Assembly: GCF_001989615.1 (NCBI RefSeq)
Contig: NZ_CP019067.1
Location: 248,001-312,000 of the forward strand
Length of the DNA: 64,000 bases
Origin: Halorientalis sp. IM1011
Lineage (GTDB): Archaea > Halobacteriota > Halobacteria > Halobacteriales > Haloarculaceae
Reading direction: 5' to 3'
Shown: piece by piece, positions 52,668 through 61,050 of the stretch
How the letters are laid out: each line of letters begins with the position of its first letter
Numbering within the stretch: position 1 is the first letter of the stretch
Translations under genes and position numbers: made by a program
Notes under the pieces: model-generated
What the model was told of the DNA's origin: nothing
Database searches by the model: none
The model's input: the letters and a program-made list of their open reading frames with translations, nothing else

Positions 52668-55409
52668 CTACCGCGCCCACTCGACCATCCGGCCGTAGAC
52701 GGGGTCGGTTTCCAGCGCGTCGGCGTCACCGACGAGGACGAGCGCCTTCTTCGCCCGCGTCAGCGCGACGTTGATCCGGCGGTAGTCCTCGAAGATCGGG
52801 CCGTCGAGCGATCCGGTGGCGACGAACGAGACCACGATCACCTCCTTCGAGGACCCCTGGAACCGGTCGACCGTGTCCACGGTCACACCGGCCGGCGCGC
52901 GCTTGTTGATCTCGGCGACCTGCGCGCGGTAGGGGGCGATTACCCCGATCTCCTCGGGCGGGACGCCCGCATCCACGTAGGACTGCACCGTATCGACGAC
53001 GGCCTCGGCTTCGACTGGGTTGGTGTTGCCCACTGCGCGCCCATCGGGGTCGACGAACGACACCGAGTCCCGGAGATTCGGCGGGAGCGCGTCGGTCTCG
53101 ACACCCGGGAGGTCGTCGATCCGCTGGCTCGCGACCGCGCCCGTCGCGGGGCGCAACTGCCCGTCGTAGAACTCCCGGGAGGCGAACGCCTGGATGCGCT
53201 GGGACATCCGGTACTGGCGGTCGAGCATGACGCCCGCCTCGGGATACTCCTCGATGAGGCGCTCGAACAGGGAGGTCTGGAGCGGCGCGGCCGCACCCCC
53301 CTCTTCGTCGTCCGCTGCCTGCACGACCGGCGGGAGTTGCTGGTGGTCGCCGACGAGGACGCTCTTCTCGGCCAGCGAGACCGCGGCCAGCGTCGCCGGC
53401 TCGGTGAGCTGCCCCGCCTCGTCGACCAGCGCAACGTCGAACGATTGTTCGCGCATCACCGTCGAGCCACAGGATGCCGTGGTCGCCGCCACCACCGAGG
53501 CCTCCCGAAGTTCACTCGCGAGTTTTCCGGGGTCGCCGCTGTCCGGCAGGCGATACTCCTGCATGTCCGGCCGGACGCCAGTCTCGGTCCCCATCCGGAC
53601 GATGTCGGTGAAACCCTGTTCTTCGAGCGCCTCGATGGCGTTGTCGACCGCGCGGTTGGTGAACGCCGTCAGCAGGACGCGCTCGCCACGCTCGACCAGC
53701 GCGCGCACGGTCCGTGCGAGCGTGTAGGTCTTCCCGGTGCCGGGCGGGCCGTGGATCAGCGCCACGTCCTCGGCCCGGACGGCGAGCGAGACCGCCTCGT
53801 TCTGGGCCGCGTTGTTGTCGATGTACGTGGTGTCGTCCTCCCCGAATTCCGGTTCGCGGCGGCCGAACAGGACCGCCTTCTTCTCGGGCGACTGCTTGAG
53901 CAGGGCGTCGTGAAGCGCGGTGAGCATCCGGTCGGTGCCGATCTCGGAGGGGTAGACGTCCAGCCGCCGCAACTCGACGGGTTCGTCCGTCGTGACGACG
54001 ATCTCTTCCCCGAGTTCCTCCACTCTGGCCATCTCCGCCCGGCCGCGGACGGGGTGGCCGTCGCTGGCCAGCACCACGTCGCCCTCGCGGATCTTCGAGA
54101 CCGCGCCCGTTCCCTTCGCGCGGAGTTCCCAGCGGCCGCCGTCGCGTTCGGTCTGGCCGAGCGGTTCCAGATCGATCAGCGCGCGGTCGTCGTCGGCCCG
54201 CTCCTCGCCGGATTGCCGCCAGAGCTTCGTGTACTCGCGGTGGACCGCCCGCCGCTCGGCCTCGATGGCGCGGTAGAACCGGTCGAAGTACGCGCGTTCG
54301 TCCTCGGGGATCGGACTGCCGACCTGCCCGGCCTTCGATTCCTGATCGAGGCGGCCCGAGACGGCCATGCAGGTGTCCTGCTCGAAGCAGTACTCGCACT
54401 TGGCCTCGGCCTCGAACCCCGTCGGTACGCTCATATCGTGTTCCATCGCTGCAATCTCGTTGCGCGTGCGGACGACGAACTTCAGGAGGCCGGGACCGAG
54501 CGAGAACTCCTTGGCCGGCGAGAGGTCGCCGGTCTCCTCGGTCCGCTCGACGGCGGCGTTCTTGGTGTAGAGCAGCGTTCCCGTGTCGGGGGCCTCGGCG
54601 GTGTGGTCTTCGAGGGGGTCGCCGCTTCCGTCCGCGGCGGTCTCCGGAACCCCATCCGCGACGGCCTGCTCGCCGAGCAGGAGGGCGTAACAGGCCGCCT
54701 GCATCTTGTCCTGGAAGCGCGGTTCGCGCTTGGTGTTCTTCCCGGTCTTGAGTTCGACGGGGCCGCCCCGGCGCACGGCGTCGGCCCGGCCCTTCAGGCC
54801 GTAGGTCTCGCTGACCAGCGTCTGCTCGCTTCGCCACTCGTCGTGGTCTGTCAGGGTGCCCTGCTGGAGCCACCCCTCGATGGCGCTGGCGTGGTCCCGT
54901 ACCTCGGCTGCGACCGACTCGGGATCTTTGTTCAGCAGACCGAGTTCGAGGCCGGACTCGGCGACGTGGTCCTCGATGGCCGAATCGAGGTCCCGGCCCC
55001 GGAGGAGGTCGCCGAACACCTCGTGGACGATGGTCCCCTTGACGACGGGGTAGGCCAGTTCCAGCCCGGAGAGTTTGTTGAGGTAGTACATCCGGGGGCA
55101 CTGCACCCACGAGCGCACGTCGGTCACGTCCACGAGGAAGCCGGGTTCGACGACGACCATCGACTCCCGCGCCGTCGAGTACTGGATCTCGCCGCGGAAC
55201 TCGTCTTCCTCGGCGTTGGTCACCAGCAGTTCCATCCCGGGTTCGAGGTAGTCCGCGGTTTCGGTCCACTTCCCCCAGAGCGTGACCGTCACGGCCTCGC
55301 TCGCTCCGTCATCGGGCCGCATCCGAACCTCCGCGAGGTCGCTGGTGCCGCGGCTGGTCTCCACGGTTCTAGAGTCTCCGACTTCGACGACTGGGCCGCG
55401 GAGTTGCAC
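52668..55409 (-). CDS. dna2: Dna2-like helicase with Cas4-type nuclease domain
   Basis: A 913-residue protein. N-terminal OB-like domain, then a Cas4-like RecB nuclease: VQCPRMYYLNKL, GTIVHEVFG, VELKTG (about residue 220) and CEYCFEQDTC, which with the first Cys can hold a 4Fe-4S cluster. The C-terminal superfamily 1 helicase has Walker A GPPGTGKTYTL (K about 560), DEAGQ, GDHQQLPPV, DTVDRFQGSSKEV and VALTRAKKAL. It should process DNA ends or flaps. GTG at 55409 is favoured: TATA-like CTTTTGT (55434-55440, minus) is 28 bases upstream and the product starts VQLRGPVVEVG. Upstream codons are Cys/Arg/Pro-rich. Confidence 0.9.
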   Translation of the reverse strand: MQLRGPVVEVGDSRTVETSRGTSDLAEVRMRPDDGASEAVTVTLWGKWTETADYLEPGMELLVTNAEEDEFRGEIQYSTARESMVVVEPGFLVDVTDVRSWVQCPRMYYLNKLSGLELAYPVVKGTIVHEVFGDLLRGRDLDSAIEDHVAESGLELGLLNKDPESVAAEVRDHASAIEGWLQQGTLTDHDEWRSEQTLVSETYGLKGRADAVRRGGPVELKTGKNTKREPRFQDKMQAACYALLLGEQAVADGVPETAADGSGDPLEDHTAEAPDTGTLLYTKNAAVERTEETGDLSPAKEFSLGPGLLKFVVRTRNEIAAMEHDMSVPTGFEAEAKCEYCFEQDTCMAVSGRLDQESKAGQVGSPIPEDERAYFDRFYRAIEAERRAVHREYTKLWRQSGEERADDDRALIDLEPLGQTERDGGRWELRAKGTGAVSKIREGDVVLASDGHPVRGRAEMARVEELGEEIVVTTDEPVELRRLDVYPSEIGTDRMLTALHDALLKQSPEKKAVLFGRREPEFGEDDTTYIDNNAAQNEAVSLAVRAEDVALIHGPPGTGKTYTLARTVRALVERGERVLLTAFTNRAVDNAIEALEEQGFTDIVRMGTETGVRPDMQEYRLPDSGDPGKLASELREASVVAATTASCGSTVMREQSFDVALVDEAGQLTEPATLAAVSLAEKSVLVGDHQQLPPVVQAADDEEGGAAAPLQTSLFERLIEEYPEAGVMLDRQYRMSQRIQAFASREFYDGQLRPATGAVASQRIDDLPGVETDALPPNLRDSVSFVDPDGRAVGNTNPVEAEAVVDTVQSYVDAGVPPEEIGVIAPYRAQVAEINKRAPAGVTVDTVDRFQGSSKEVIVVSFVATGSLDGPIFEDYRRINVALTRAKKALVLVGDADALETDPVYGRMVEWAR

Positions 55410-55433
55410 GGTGAGATGGAACCGGTCGAACGG

Positions 55434-55440
55434 ACAAAAG
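55434..55440 (-). promoter_or_regulatory. TATA-like box of the Dna2-type gene
   Basis: Minus-strand CTTTTGT centred 28 bases before the GTG start at 55409; decides the start. Confidence 0.5.
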
Positions 55441-55623
55441 CCCTCCCCCTTCGCGGTCGCTACGTCGCCGACACGAACCGGGCCGTACGCTCGGCTTACG
55501 GCCGGGCGGGAGTGCCCCGCCGGGACAGTTCCACGCACGGTACACGGTGGATAACAATGGGATCCGCCCGGGTTCTCACCGACGAACGCGCTCGCGGCCT
55601 CCCGGCCCGGGCGACGCGACCTC

Positions 55624-56460
55624 ATGAACCGGAGTCAACTCACGTCACTGATGGTGGCGCTCGCGTGTGTCGGTGCGGTCGGCGTCTCGGCGTCGACGCT
55701 CTCCTCGTCGGTGGCCGCCGACCCCTCGGACGCACTCGATCCCGACTACGAGGTGATCCCCGTCGCCGGCGGCGGCATCGCCCAGCTCGAATCCGCGATC
55801 GCGGGCAGCGGTGGGAACGCCGCGCCCGGCGGGAGCGACGGTGGGGACAGCCGCGGCGGTGATCGGGGCCCGAGCAGTCAGAACGAAGCCCAGCAGGACG
55901 ACGACGGCGACGACGAACGGAACCGCGAGGACGACGGTGCGGGCGACGCCGAGGGCGGGGGCGACGGCAGCGGCGAGAACGGGGGCGGATCCGGCGGCGA
56001 CGGCGGGAGCAGCGCGGGCGACGGCTTCGGTCTCGGCACGGACCGCGGCGGCCTCCTCGACCTGCTGACGTTGCTCGTCCTCGCCGCCTTGCTACTCACC
56101 ACGGCGTACCTCTGCTACCGGTACCGCGACCGGTTCCGGGCGCTCTTCGCGACCGACGGCGACGACCCGTCGGCCGAGGATCCCCGACCGGTGCCCGACG
56201 GGCCACCCGCCGACGACAACCTCGTCTTCGAGGCGTGGGACGACCTGCTGTCGGATCTGGACGTGGACCGACCCGAGACGCTTACGACGCGGGAGTGTGC
56301 CGACGCGGCCGCTGCAGACGGCTTCGACCGCGAGGAGATCGAACGGCTTCGGCTGGACTTCGAGGCCGTGCGCTACGGCGGGCAACCGGTGACCGACACC
56401 CGGCGTCGTCGTGCCCGGACCGCACAGAAACGACTCGGACTCAACGGTGAGTCGCCGTGA
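55624..56460 (+). CDS. DUF4129 membrane protein
   Basis: A 278-residue protein: N-terminal signal-like helix (about residues 7-25), a long Gly/Asp/Ser-rich linker (about 60-140), one membrane helix (about 146-165) and a cytoplasmic DUF4129 domain with LVFEAWDDLLSDLDVDRP and TTRECADAAAADGF. Gene 1 of a four-gene overlapping operon. DUF4129 proteins are usually linked with MoxR, DUF58 and transglutaminase genes; function unknown, perhaps envelope or protease-like assembly. Confidence 0.82.
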   Translation: MNRSQLTSLMVALACVGAVGVSASTLSSSVAADPSDALDPDYEVIPVAGGGIAQLESAIAGSGGNAAPGGSDGGDSRGGDRGPSSQNEAQQDDDGDDERNREDDGAGDAEGGGDGSGENGGGSGGDGGSSAGDGFGLGTDRGGLLDLLTLLVLAALLLTTAYLCYRYRDRFRALFATDGDDPSAEDPRPVPDGPPADDNLVFEAWDDLLSDLDVDRPETLTTRECADAAAADGFDREEIERLRLDFEAVRYGGQPVTDTRRRRARTAQKRLGLNGESP

Positions 56461-57044
56461 CCGGACGCCGTGTCGGCCTGCTCGTCGGTGGGCTCCTCTT
56501 CGCGCTCGCGCTCGTCGCAGTGCTGTTCGACGGGGTCGCCGCGATCGGGTCGTCGGGCTGGCTCGCCCGCCCCGGCAACGACTACCTGCTGGCCGCCGGC
56601 GTCGGCGCGGTGATCGTCCTCGCCGGCGTGGGCGTCGTCACCGCCCGCTCGCTCTCTGGGTTCGACGGCGCGACGCCGCCACAGGCCGAGGAGGTCCCGG
56701 CTGGGAGCCCCCTGGGCGAAGAGGTCGACCGCGCGATTTCGGGTGATATCGGAGTGCGAGCGCACCTGCGGGGTGACGAGCGCACGGCCGTCCGTGAGCG
56801 ACTCCGCTCGGCCGTTGTAGAGACGCTCGTCCGGGCCGAGGGGTGTTCTCGCCCCGAGGCCCGTCAGCGCATCGCGCGGCGTGAGTGGACCGACGACCGC
56901 ACCGCGGCGGCGTTTCTCTCCGAACAGGGACCGGGATCACTCGGAACGCGGTTGACCGACGCGCTCCCGGGCGGGTCCCGCTTCCAGCATCGGTCCGAAC
57001 GAACGGTGGCCGCCGTCCTCGACCTCGCGGAGGGGGAATCGTGA
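56457..57044 (+). CDS. Two-helix membrane protein of the DUF58 operon
   Basis: A 195-residue protein starting with GTG that overlaps the previous stop (GTGA). Two membrane helices (about 5-25 and 43-63) precede a cytoplasmic helical domain ending RFQHRSERTVAAVLD. It is like a haloarchaeal family always met in this operon (I recall DUF7269; not verified). Function unknown. Confidence 0.75.
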   Translation: MTGRRVGLLVGGLLFALALVAVLFDGVAAIGSSGWLARPGNDYLLAAGVGAVIVLAGVGVVTARSLSGFDGATPPQAEEVPAGSPLGEEVDRAISGDIGVRAHLRGDERTAVRERLRSAVVETLVRAEGCSRPEARQRIARREWTDDRTAAAFLSEQGPGSLGTRLTDALPGGSRFQHRSERTVAAVLDLAEGES

Positions 57045-58324
57045 CGCGGACGCGTCGCACCCACCACTGGCGGGGCGTCGTCGCGGTGGCGCTGCTGGCG
57101 GCCGCGCTCGGCGTCCTCTTCAAGCGGCCGCTGATCGTACTGGCGGCGGCGGTCGGCGTCGGGTTCGCGGTGTATCCCCACCTGCGAACGCCGCCCGACG
57201 TGTCGCTGGCGGTCGACCGCCGGCTGGGCGAGCGCGACCCGTCTCCCGGCGAGTCCGTCACGGTCACCGTCACGGTCACCAACGTGGGTGAGTCGTGGCT
57301 GCCGGATCTCCGGCTGATCGACGGGGTGCCCGCGATGCTCACCGTCGTCGACGGGACGGCCCGCCACGCGGCCACGCTCAGGCCCGGCGAGTCGACCACG
57401 TTCTCCTACACCGTCGCGGCGGAACACGGCGCTCACCGGTTCCGGCCGCTGACGGCCATCGCCCGCGACGTGAGCGGCGAGCACGAGGTCGAACTGGAAG
57501 TGGAGGCCGTCGACGAGATCGAGTGTCTGCGCGCCCCCTCGGAGCCGCCCGTCGCGGGGGCGACCGACCCGTACCCGGGACAGGTGCTGACCGACGCCAG
57601 CGGCGCCGGGATCGAGTTCGACCACACCCGGGAGTACCGTCCCGGCGACGCGCGCTCCCGGATCGACTGGCGACAGCTGGCCAAGACCGGGTCGCTCACG
57701 ACGCTCGAGTTCCGCCAGGAACGCAGCGTCGCGGTGACGGTCTGTGTCGACGCCAGACCGGTCGCCTACCGCGGGCGGCCCGGCGAACCACACGCCATCT
57801 CCCACTCCGTCGCGGCCGCGCGGGAACTGCTCGAAGCGATCTGGGCCCTCGACGAACGCGGCGGGCTCACGACCCTCGGGGGCTCCGACTGCTGGCTCCC
57901 GCCCGGTCGGGGATCGGCGCACGCCGACCGCGCCCGGCAACTCCTGCTCTCCCACCCGTCGCTCTCGCCGCAACCACCGGAGGACCCGTCCCCAGACGGG
58001 AGCGACGGAGCCGACGATTCCGACGACCAGTTCGACCGCCTCCGGACGCGACTGGACCGTGACGCACAGCTGTTCTTGCTCACGCCGCTCGCGGACGACG
58101 CCGTCGTCGCCTTCGCGCTGGAACTGGCCGCGACGGGGCGGAGTGTCACCGTCGTCAGCCCGGACGTGACTGGCGAGGACTCCCCGGGCGAACGGCTCGC
58201 GACGGTCGAGCGGCGAAACCGGATCGACCGGCTTCGCCGCGGCGACGTCCGGGTGGTCGACTGGGACCCGACGAACCGGCTCCGCAAGAGCGTCGCGACG
58301 GCACGAAAGCGGTGGCAACGATGA
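57041..58324 (+). CDS. DUF58 (vWA-like) protein
   Basis: A 427-residue protein. Two N-terminal helices, a beta domain with TVTVTVTNVGESWLPD (extracytoplasmic, Ig-like), then DUF58 with the signature DHTREYRPGDARSRIDWRQ and a following vWA-like fold with VTVCVDARPVAY. GTG at 57041 overlaps the previous stop. DUF58 proteins partner MoxR AAA ATPases; no moxR is in the window. Confidence 0.88.
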   Translation: MTRTRRTHHWRGVVAVALLAAALGVLFKRPLIVLAAAVGVGFAVYPHLRTPPDVSLAVDRRLGERDPSPGESVTVTVTVTNVGESWLPDLRLIDGVPAMLTVVDGTARHAATLRPGESTTFSYTVAAEHGAHRFRPLTAIARDVSGEHEVELEVEAVDEIECLRAPSEPPVAGATDPYPGQVLTDASGAGIEFDHTREYRPGDARSRIDWRQLAKTGSLTTLEFRQERSVAVTVCVDARPVAYRGRPGEPHAISHSVAAARELLEAIWALDERGGLTTLGGSDCWLPPGRGSAHADRARQLLLSHPSLSPQPPEDPSPDGSDGADDSDDQFDRLRTRLDRDAQLFLLTPLADDAVVAFALELAATGRSVTVVSPDVTGEDSPGERLATVERRNRIDRLRRGDVRVVDWDPTNRLRKSVATARKRWQR

Positions 58325-59085
58325 CCGGCACCGAACGGACGGACGGCGGGACGGTCGCAGGGAGTGGCGAATCGCTGGCCGACGGCCACGAGACCGACCG
58401 CCCGATCCGCCGGACGGTCGACCATCGCCCGTCGAGTCTCGCGAGCGTCCTGTCGGTGGCGCTGGCCGCCTGTAGCGTTGCGCTCGTCGCGACCGGCCCC
58501 GTCCAGACCCAGTCGCTGCTGATCGTCGTGGTCGGGCTGTTCATCCTCGGTGTAGGCTACCGGAGCAGAGAGGGGCTGGTGTCGGTGGTCAGGATCGTGA
58601 TCGGGCTCGCGATCGTCCTCGCGGGGATCCAGTTCGCCATCGCCGCCGACCTCGGACGGATCGGGGACGCCGAGCTGTTGCCGGGGCTCTACGGACTGAC
58701 CGTCCTCGGACTGGGGTTGCTCCCGGTCCGACGAGGCTGGGAGACCAGGTTCGCCACGCTGGGCGTCACGCTGGTACTCGTCAGTGTCCTGTTCAGCGGG
58801 ATCACCCGGGACGCCGGGGTCGTCGGTATCCTCGCGGCGACCGCGGCTGGCGTGGCCGCGTGGGACGCCGCGAGACACGCGATCACACTCGGGGAACAGG
58901 TCGGACGGGCGGCGGCGACGCCCCGGGCGGAACTCGTCCACGTCGCGGCGACGGGCGTCGTCGGCCTCGGGACGGTCGCGGTCGCCGTCGCCGTCTGGCG
59001 GCTCCAGGTGACCGACCTGCCACTCGTCGGGCTGGTCTTCCTGCTCGGGGCCGGCGTCGCCCTCCTGTTCTACCTCTACGACTGA
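58321..59085 (+). CDS. Polytopic membrane protein of the DUF58 operon
   Basis: A 254-residue protein with about eight hydrophobic helices after a charged N-terminal 40 residues. ATG at 58321 overlaps the DUF58 stop (ATGA). Like the haloarchaeal family I recall as DUF7519 (not verified). Its stop directly abuts the convergent cupin gene. Confidence 0.75.
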   Translation: MTGTERTDGGTVAGSGESLADGHETDRPIRRTVDHRPSSLASVLSVALAACSVALVATGPVQTQSLLIVVVGLFILGVGYRSREGLVSVVRIVIGLAIVLAGIQFAIAADLGRIGDAELLPGLYGLTVLGLGLLPVRRGWETRFATLGVTLVLVSVLFSGITRDAGVVGILAATAAGVAAWDAARHAITLGEQVGRAAATPRAELVHVAATGVVGLGTVAVAVAVWRLQVTDLPLVGLVFLLGAGVALLFYLYD

Positions 59086-59475
59086 TCAGAGGGTTTCGGG
59101 GTCCCGGAACGTGTCGTCGACCGGCGGCGCACCGATCGCCAGTACGAGCCCCTCGTCGTCGCCGAGGTACTCGTGGCCGTGACCGACCTCCGGGCCGGCG
59201 GCGTAGGCCGATCCCGGACCGATCCGGCGGGTTTCGGGGTCCTCGGGGTCACCCAGCGTCACCTCGAACTCCCCTTCCAGCACGTAGAACACCTCTTCCT
59301 GTTCGCGGTGGGCGTGAAACGCCGTGCTGTCGCCCGATTCGTAGCGCCAGACGTTGACGTGGGTCTCGTCGAGTCCCAGGGCCGCAGTGAGTTGTTTGTG
59401 TCCGGCCGGGAACTGATCGATCCCCGCCATCTCGATCTCCGCCACCGAGTCCGTATCCACCACCTCGTACTCCAT
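59086..59475 (-). CDS. Cupin-domain protein
   Basis: A 129-residue single cupin. Motif 1 is FHAHREQEEVFYVLEGEFEV (His-His-Glu metal set) and motif 2 PEVGHGHEYLGDD supplies a later His. Likely a small metal-binding enzyme or sensor. The long open frame upstream is shadow of the lipoprotein gene; ATG at 59475 gives MEYEVVDTDSV, a usual cupin N-terminus. Confidence 0.87.
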   Translation of the reverse strand: MEYEVVDTDSVAEIEMAGIDQFPAGHKQLTAALGLDETHVNVWRYESGDSTAFHAHREQEEVFYVLEGEFEVTLGDPEDPETRRIGPGSAYAAGPEVGHGHEYLGDDEGLVLAIGAPPVDDTFRDPETL

Positions 59476-59527
59476 GCGTACCGGGGCCACGTCGACGGTA
59501 TTCAAACCGACGGGGGACCGGGCAGGC

Positions 59528-59536
59528 TTTTTATTA
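59528..59536 (+). promoter_or_regulatory. TATA box of the lipoprotein gene
   Basis: TTTTTATTA centred 25-27 bases before the ATG at 59557; fixes that start and excludes the longer open frame from 59173. Confidence 0.65.
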
Positions 59537-59556
59537 GCGGACGGCAATGCTCGACC

Positions 59557-60450
59557 ATGCGACGCGTTCGGCGGGCGGCCGTGGTTGGTGTGCTGGCGAC
59601 GCTGCTGGTCCTCGCGGGCTGTAGCGGTCCCAGCGGCGACTTCGGCGGCGACCCGACCCCGCTCCCGACGCCGGATCTGGACGCCGACGAGGGAACACCC
59701 GAACCGCAAGCGGAGGCCTCCGCGCCCCCTTCGAGTGCCGACACCGAGGCCGGACGGAGTTTCCTCGCCGGGTTCTCCGCGTTCCCGGTTCGATCGGTAG
59801 CGACGGTCAACGACGGGTTCCGCGTCACGTACGTCTCGAACGACTCGACACTGGTGCGGGACGCGTACGTGCTCGGCCTGGCCTACGGGGGGACGGTCAA
59901 CCGGACCTGGCGGAACGACTCCACCTGGGCCGCCACCCGCATGGACGCACTCGCGGTGCGGGCCAACGGGCCGGCGCTCGCCCGCTTCCGGATGCCCGCG
60001 TCCTGGCCGCTCCAGTACTTCCGCGGGACCATCTCGGCACGGACCTTCTCCGATCGGCTTCGCGCCGCGCTCGAACGGACCGACGCGGACGGACAGTTCC
60101 CCGAAACTGACGGCCGGCTCAACGGGTTCTCCGCGACTGTCGACCACACGGCAGTGAGCGTCGCCGGCGCGTCGACGCGCAACCGGACCGTCTTCCTGAC
60201 CGTGGACGCGCCCGCCGGTGATCGTGAACAGTTGCGAGAAGCGGTGACCGAGGTGGTCAGGGCATACGGGAACGCCACGGCCGACTGGGAGACGGCGGCG
60301 CTGGAACTCTCGATCCGTGACCGCGACGGCGCGTTCGTCGGCTGGTACCGGGCCGACGCCGACTTCGCGGCGAACGTCTCGGCGGGCCGGGCCGACGTGA
60401 CGCTGGCCGACCGGCGATTTCTCGCCGAGGACGACCGCCTCGTCGGGTGA
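59557..60450 (+). CDS. Secreted lipoprotein of unknown function
   Basis: A 297-residue protein. Basic N-terminus, hydrophobic core and lipobox LVLAGC (Cys about 22) mark a lipid-anchored export protein; a Pro/Asp/Glu-rich linker follows. The body has several N-glycosylation sequons (NDST, NRTW, NATA). A twin arginine (RVRRAA) is present but not in a good Tat context. Family not recognised. Confidence 0.8.
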   Translation: MRRVRRAAVVGVLATLLVLAGCSGPSGDFGGDPTPLPTPDLDADEGTPEPQAEASAPPSSADTEAGRSFLAGFSAFPVRSVATVNDGFRVTYVSNDSTLVRDAYVLGLAYGGTVNRTWRNDSTWAATRMDALAVRANGPALARFRMPASWPLQYFRGTISARTFSDRLRAALERTDADGQFPETDGRLNGFSATVDHTAVSVAGASTRNRTVFLTVDAPAGDREQLREAVTEVVRAYGNATADWETAALELSIRDRDGAFVGWYRADADFAANVSAGRADVTLADRRFLAEDDRLVG

Positions 60451-60507
60451 CCCGTTCCGGTGCTTTCGACACGTTCTTCGGGTGTGGAATCGAACGGTGG
60501 GGTAGCT

Positions 60508-61050
60508 ATGCGCGTCAGAGACTGGCAGGACATCCTCGAGGACGTCGTCGAGAGCGACGCCGATCCCGGCGGCTGGCGGGCCGTGGGTGGTGACCGGGCG
60601 GGCGGCATCGGCGAGGACCTCTACATCGGCCACCCTGACGCCGACGTCTACCAGCTCAAGACCTACGCCAAGAACCCCTTCGAGGTCCACGGCGTCGGCA
60701 CCCGTGTCGCCCGCCGCATCGACGAGGACCTCGACGATCTGTTCCCGAACAAGGATTCCGGCCGCTTCGGCGTGCAACAACCCATCGAGGAAGAGGAAGC
60801 CGAAGACACGGTCGGCGAACTCGAGGAAGTCCTCAAGGCCCACGCCGACGCACCGACGACGCCGGACGCGCTGTTCGACGACGTGATGGAGACCCTCGAT
60901 AGCCCCGCCTTCGGCCCCGCGGACATCGAGTTCGACGACCGCCCCGACGAACTCGACGGACTCTCCGAGACCTTCGAGGAGGCCGAGGAACTGCTCGACG
61001 CCGAACTCGACGACCTCGTCGAGGACAGCGTGAGCCGCGGGTTCGAGTAG
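60508..61050 (+). CDS. Conserved acidic haloarchaeal protein
   Basis: A 180-residue, very acidic soluble protein: RDWQDILEDVVESDADPGGW at the start, GIGEDLYIGHPDADVYQLKT, and long Asp/Glu-rich helices near the C-terminus. The N-terminal fold is shared among haloarchaea as far as I recall, but the function is not known to me. It converges on the esterase gene, with stops directly adjacent. Confidence 0.72.
   Translation: MRVRDWQDILEDVVESDADPGGWRAVGGDRAGGIGEDLYIGHPDADVYQLKTYAKNPFEVHGVGTRVARRIDEDLDDLFPNKDSGRFGVQQPIEEEEAEDTVGELEEVLKAHADAPTTPDALFDDVMETLDSPAFGPADIEFDDRPDELDGLSETFEEAEELLDAELDDLVEDSVSRGFE

Noticed and set aside
55410-55625. N-terminal extension of the Dna2-like protein
   Set aside because: The added 72 residues are Cys/Arg/Pro-rich and unlike the family; a TATA-like box within them fits a GTG start at 55409. 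Some uncertainty remains.
53337-55862. 841-codon open frame antisense to the Dna2-like gene
   Set aside because: Same type of GC-driven shadow; all helicase and nuclease motifs are on the minus strand.
55790-56035. Gly/Asp/Ser-rich simple repeat in the DUF4129 gene
   Set aside because: It is a low-complexity linker inside a coding region with irregular units, not a DNA repeat array.
59173-59556. Upstream extension of the lipoprotein reading frame
   Set aside because: It lies antisense to the cupin gene, and a TATA box at 59528-59536 plus a lipobox after the ATG at 59557 fix the start.
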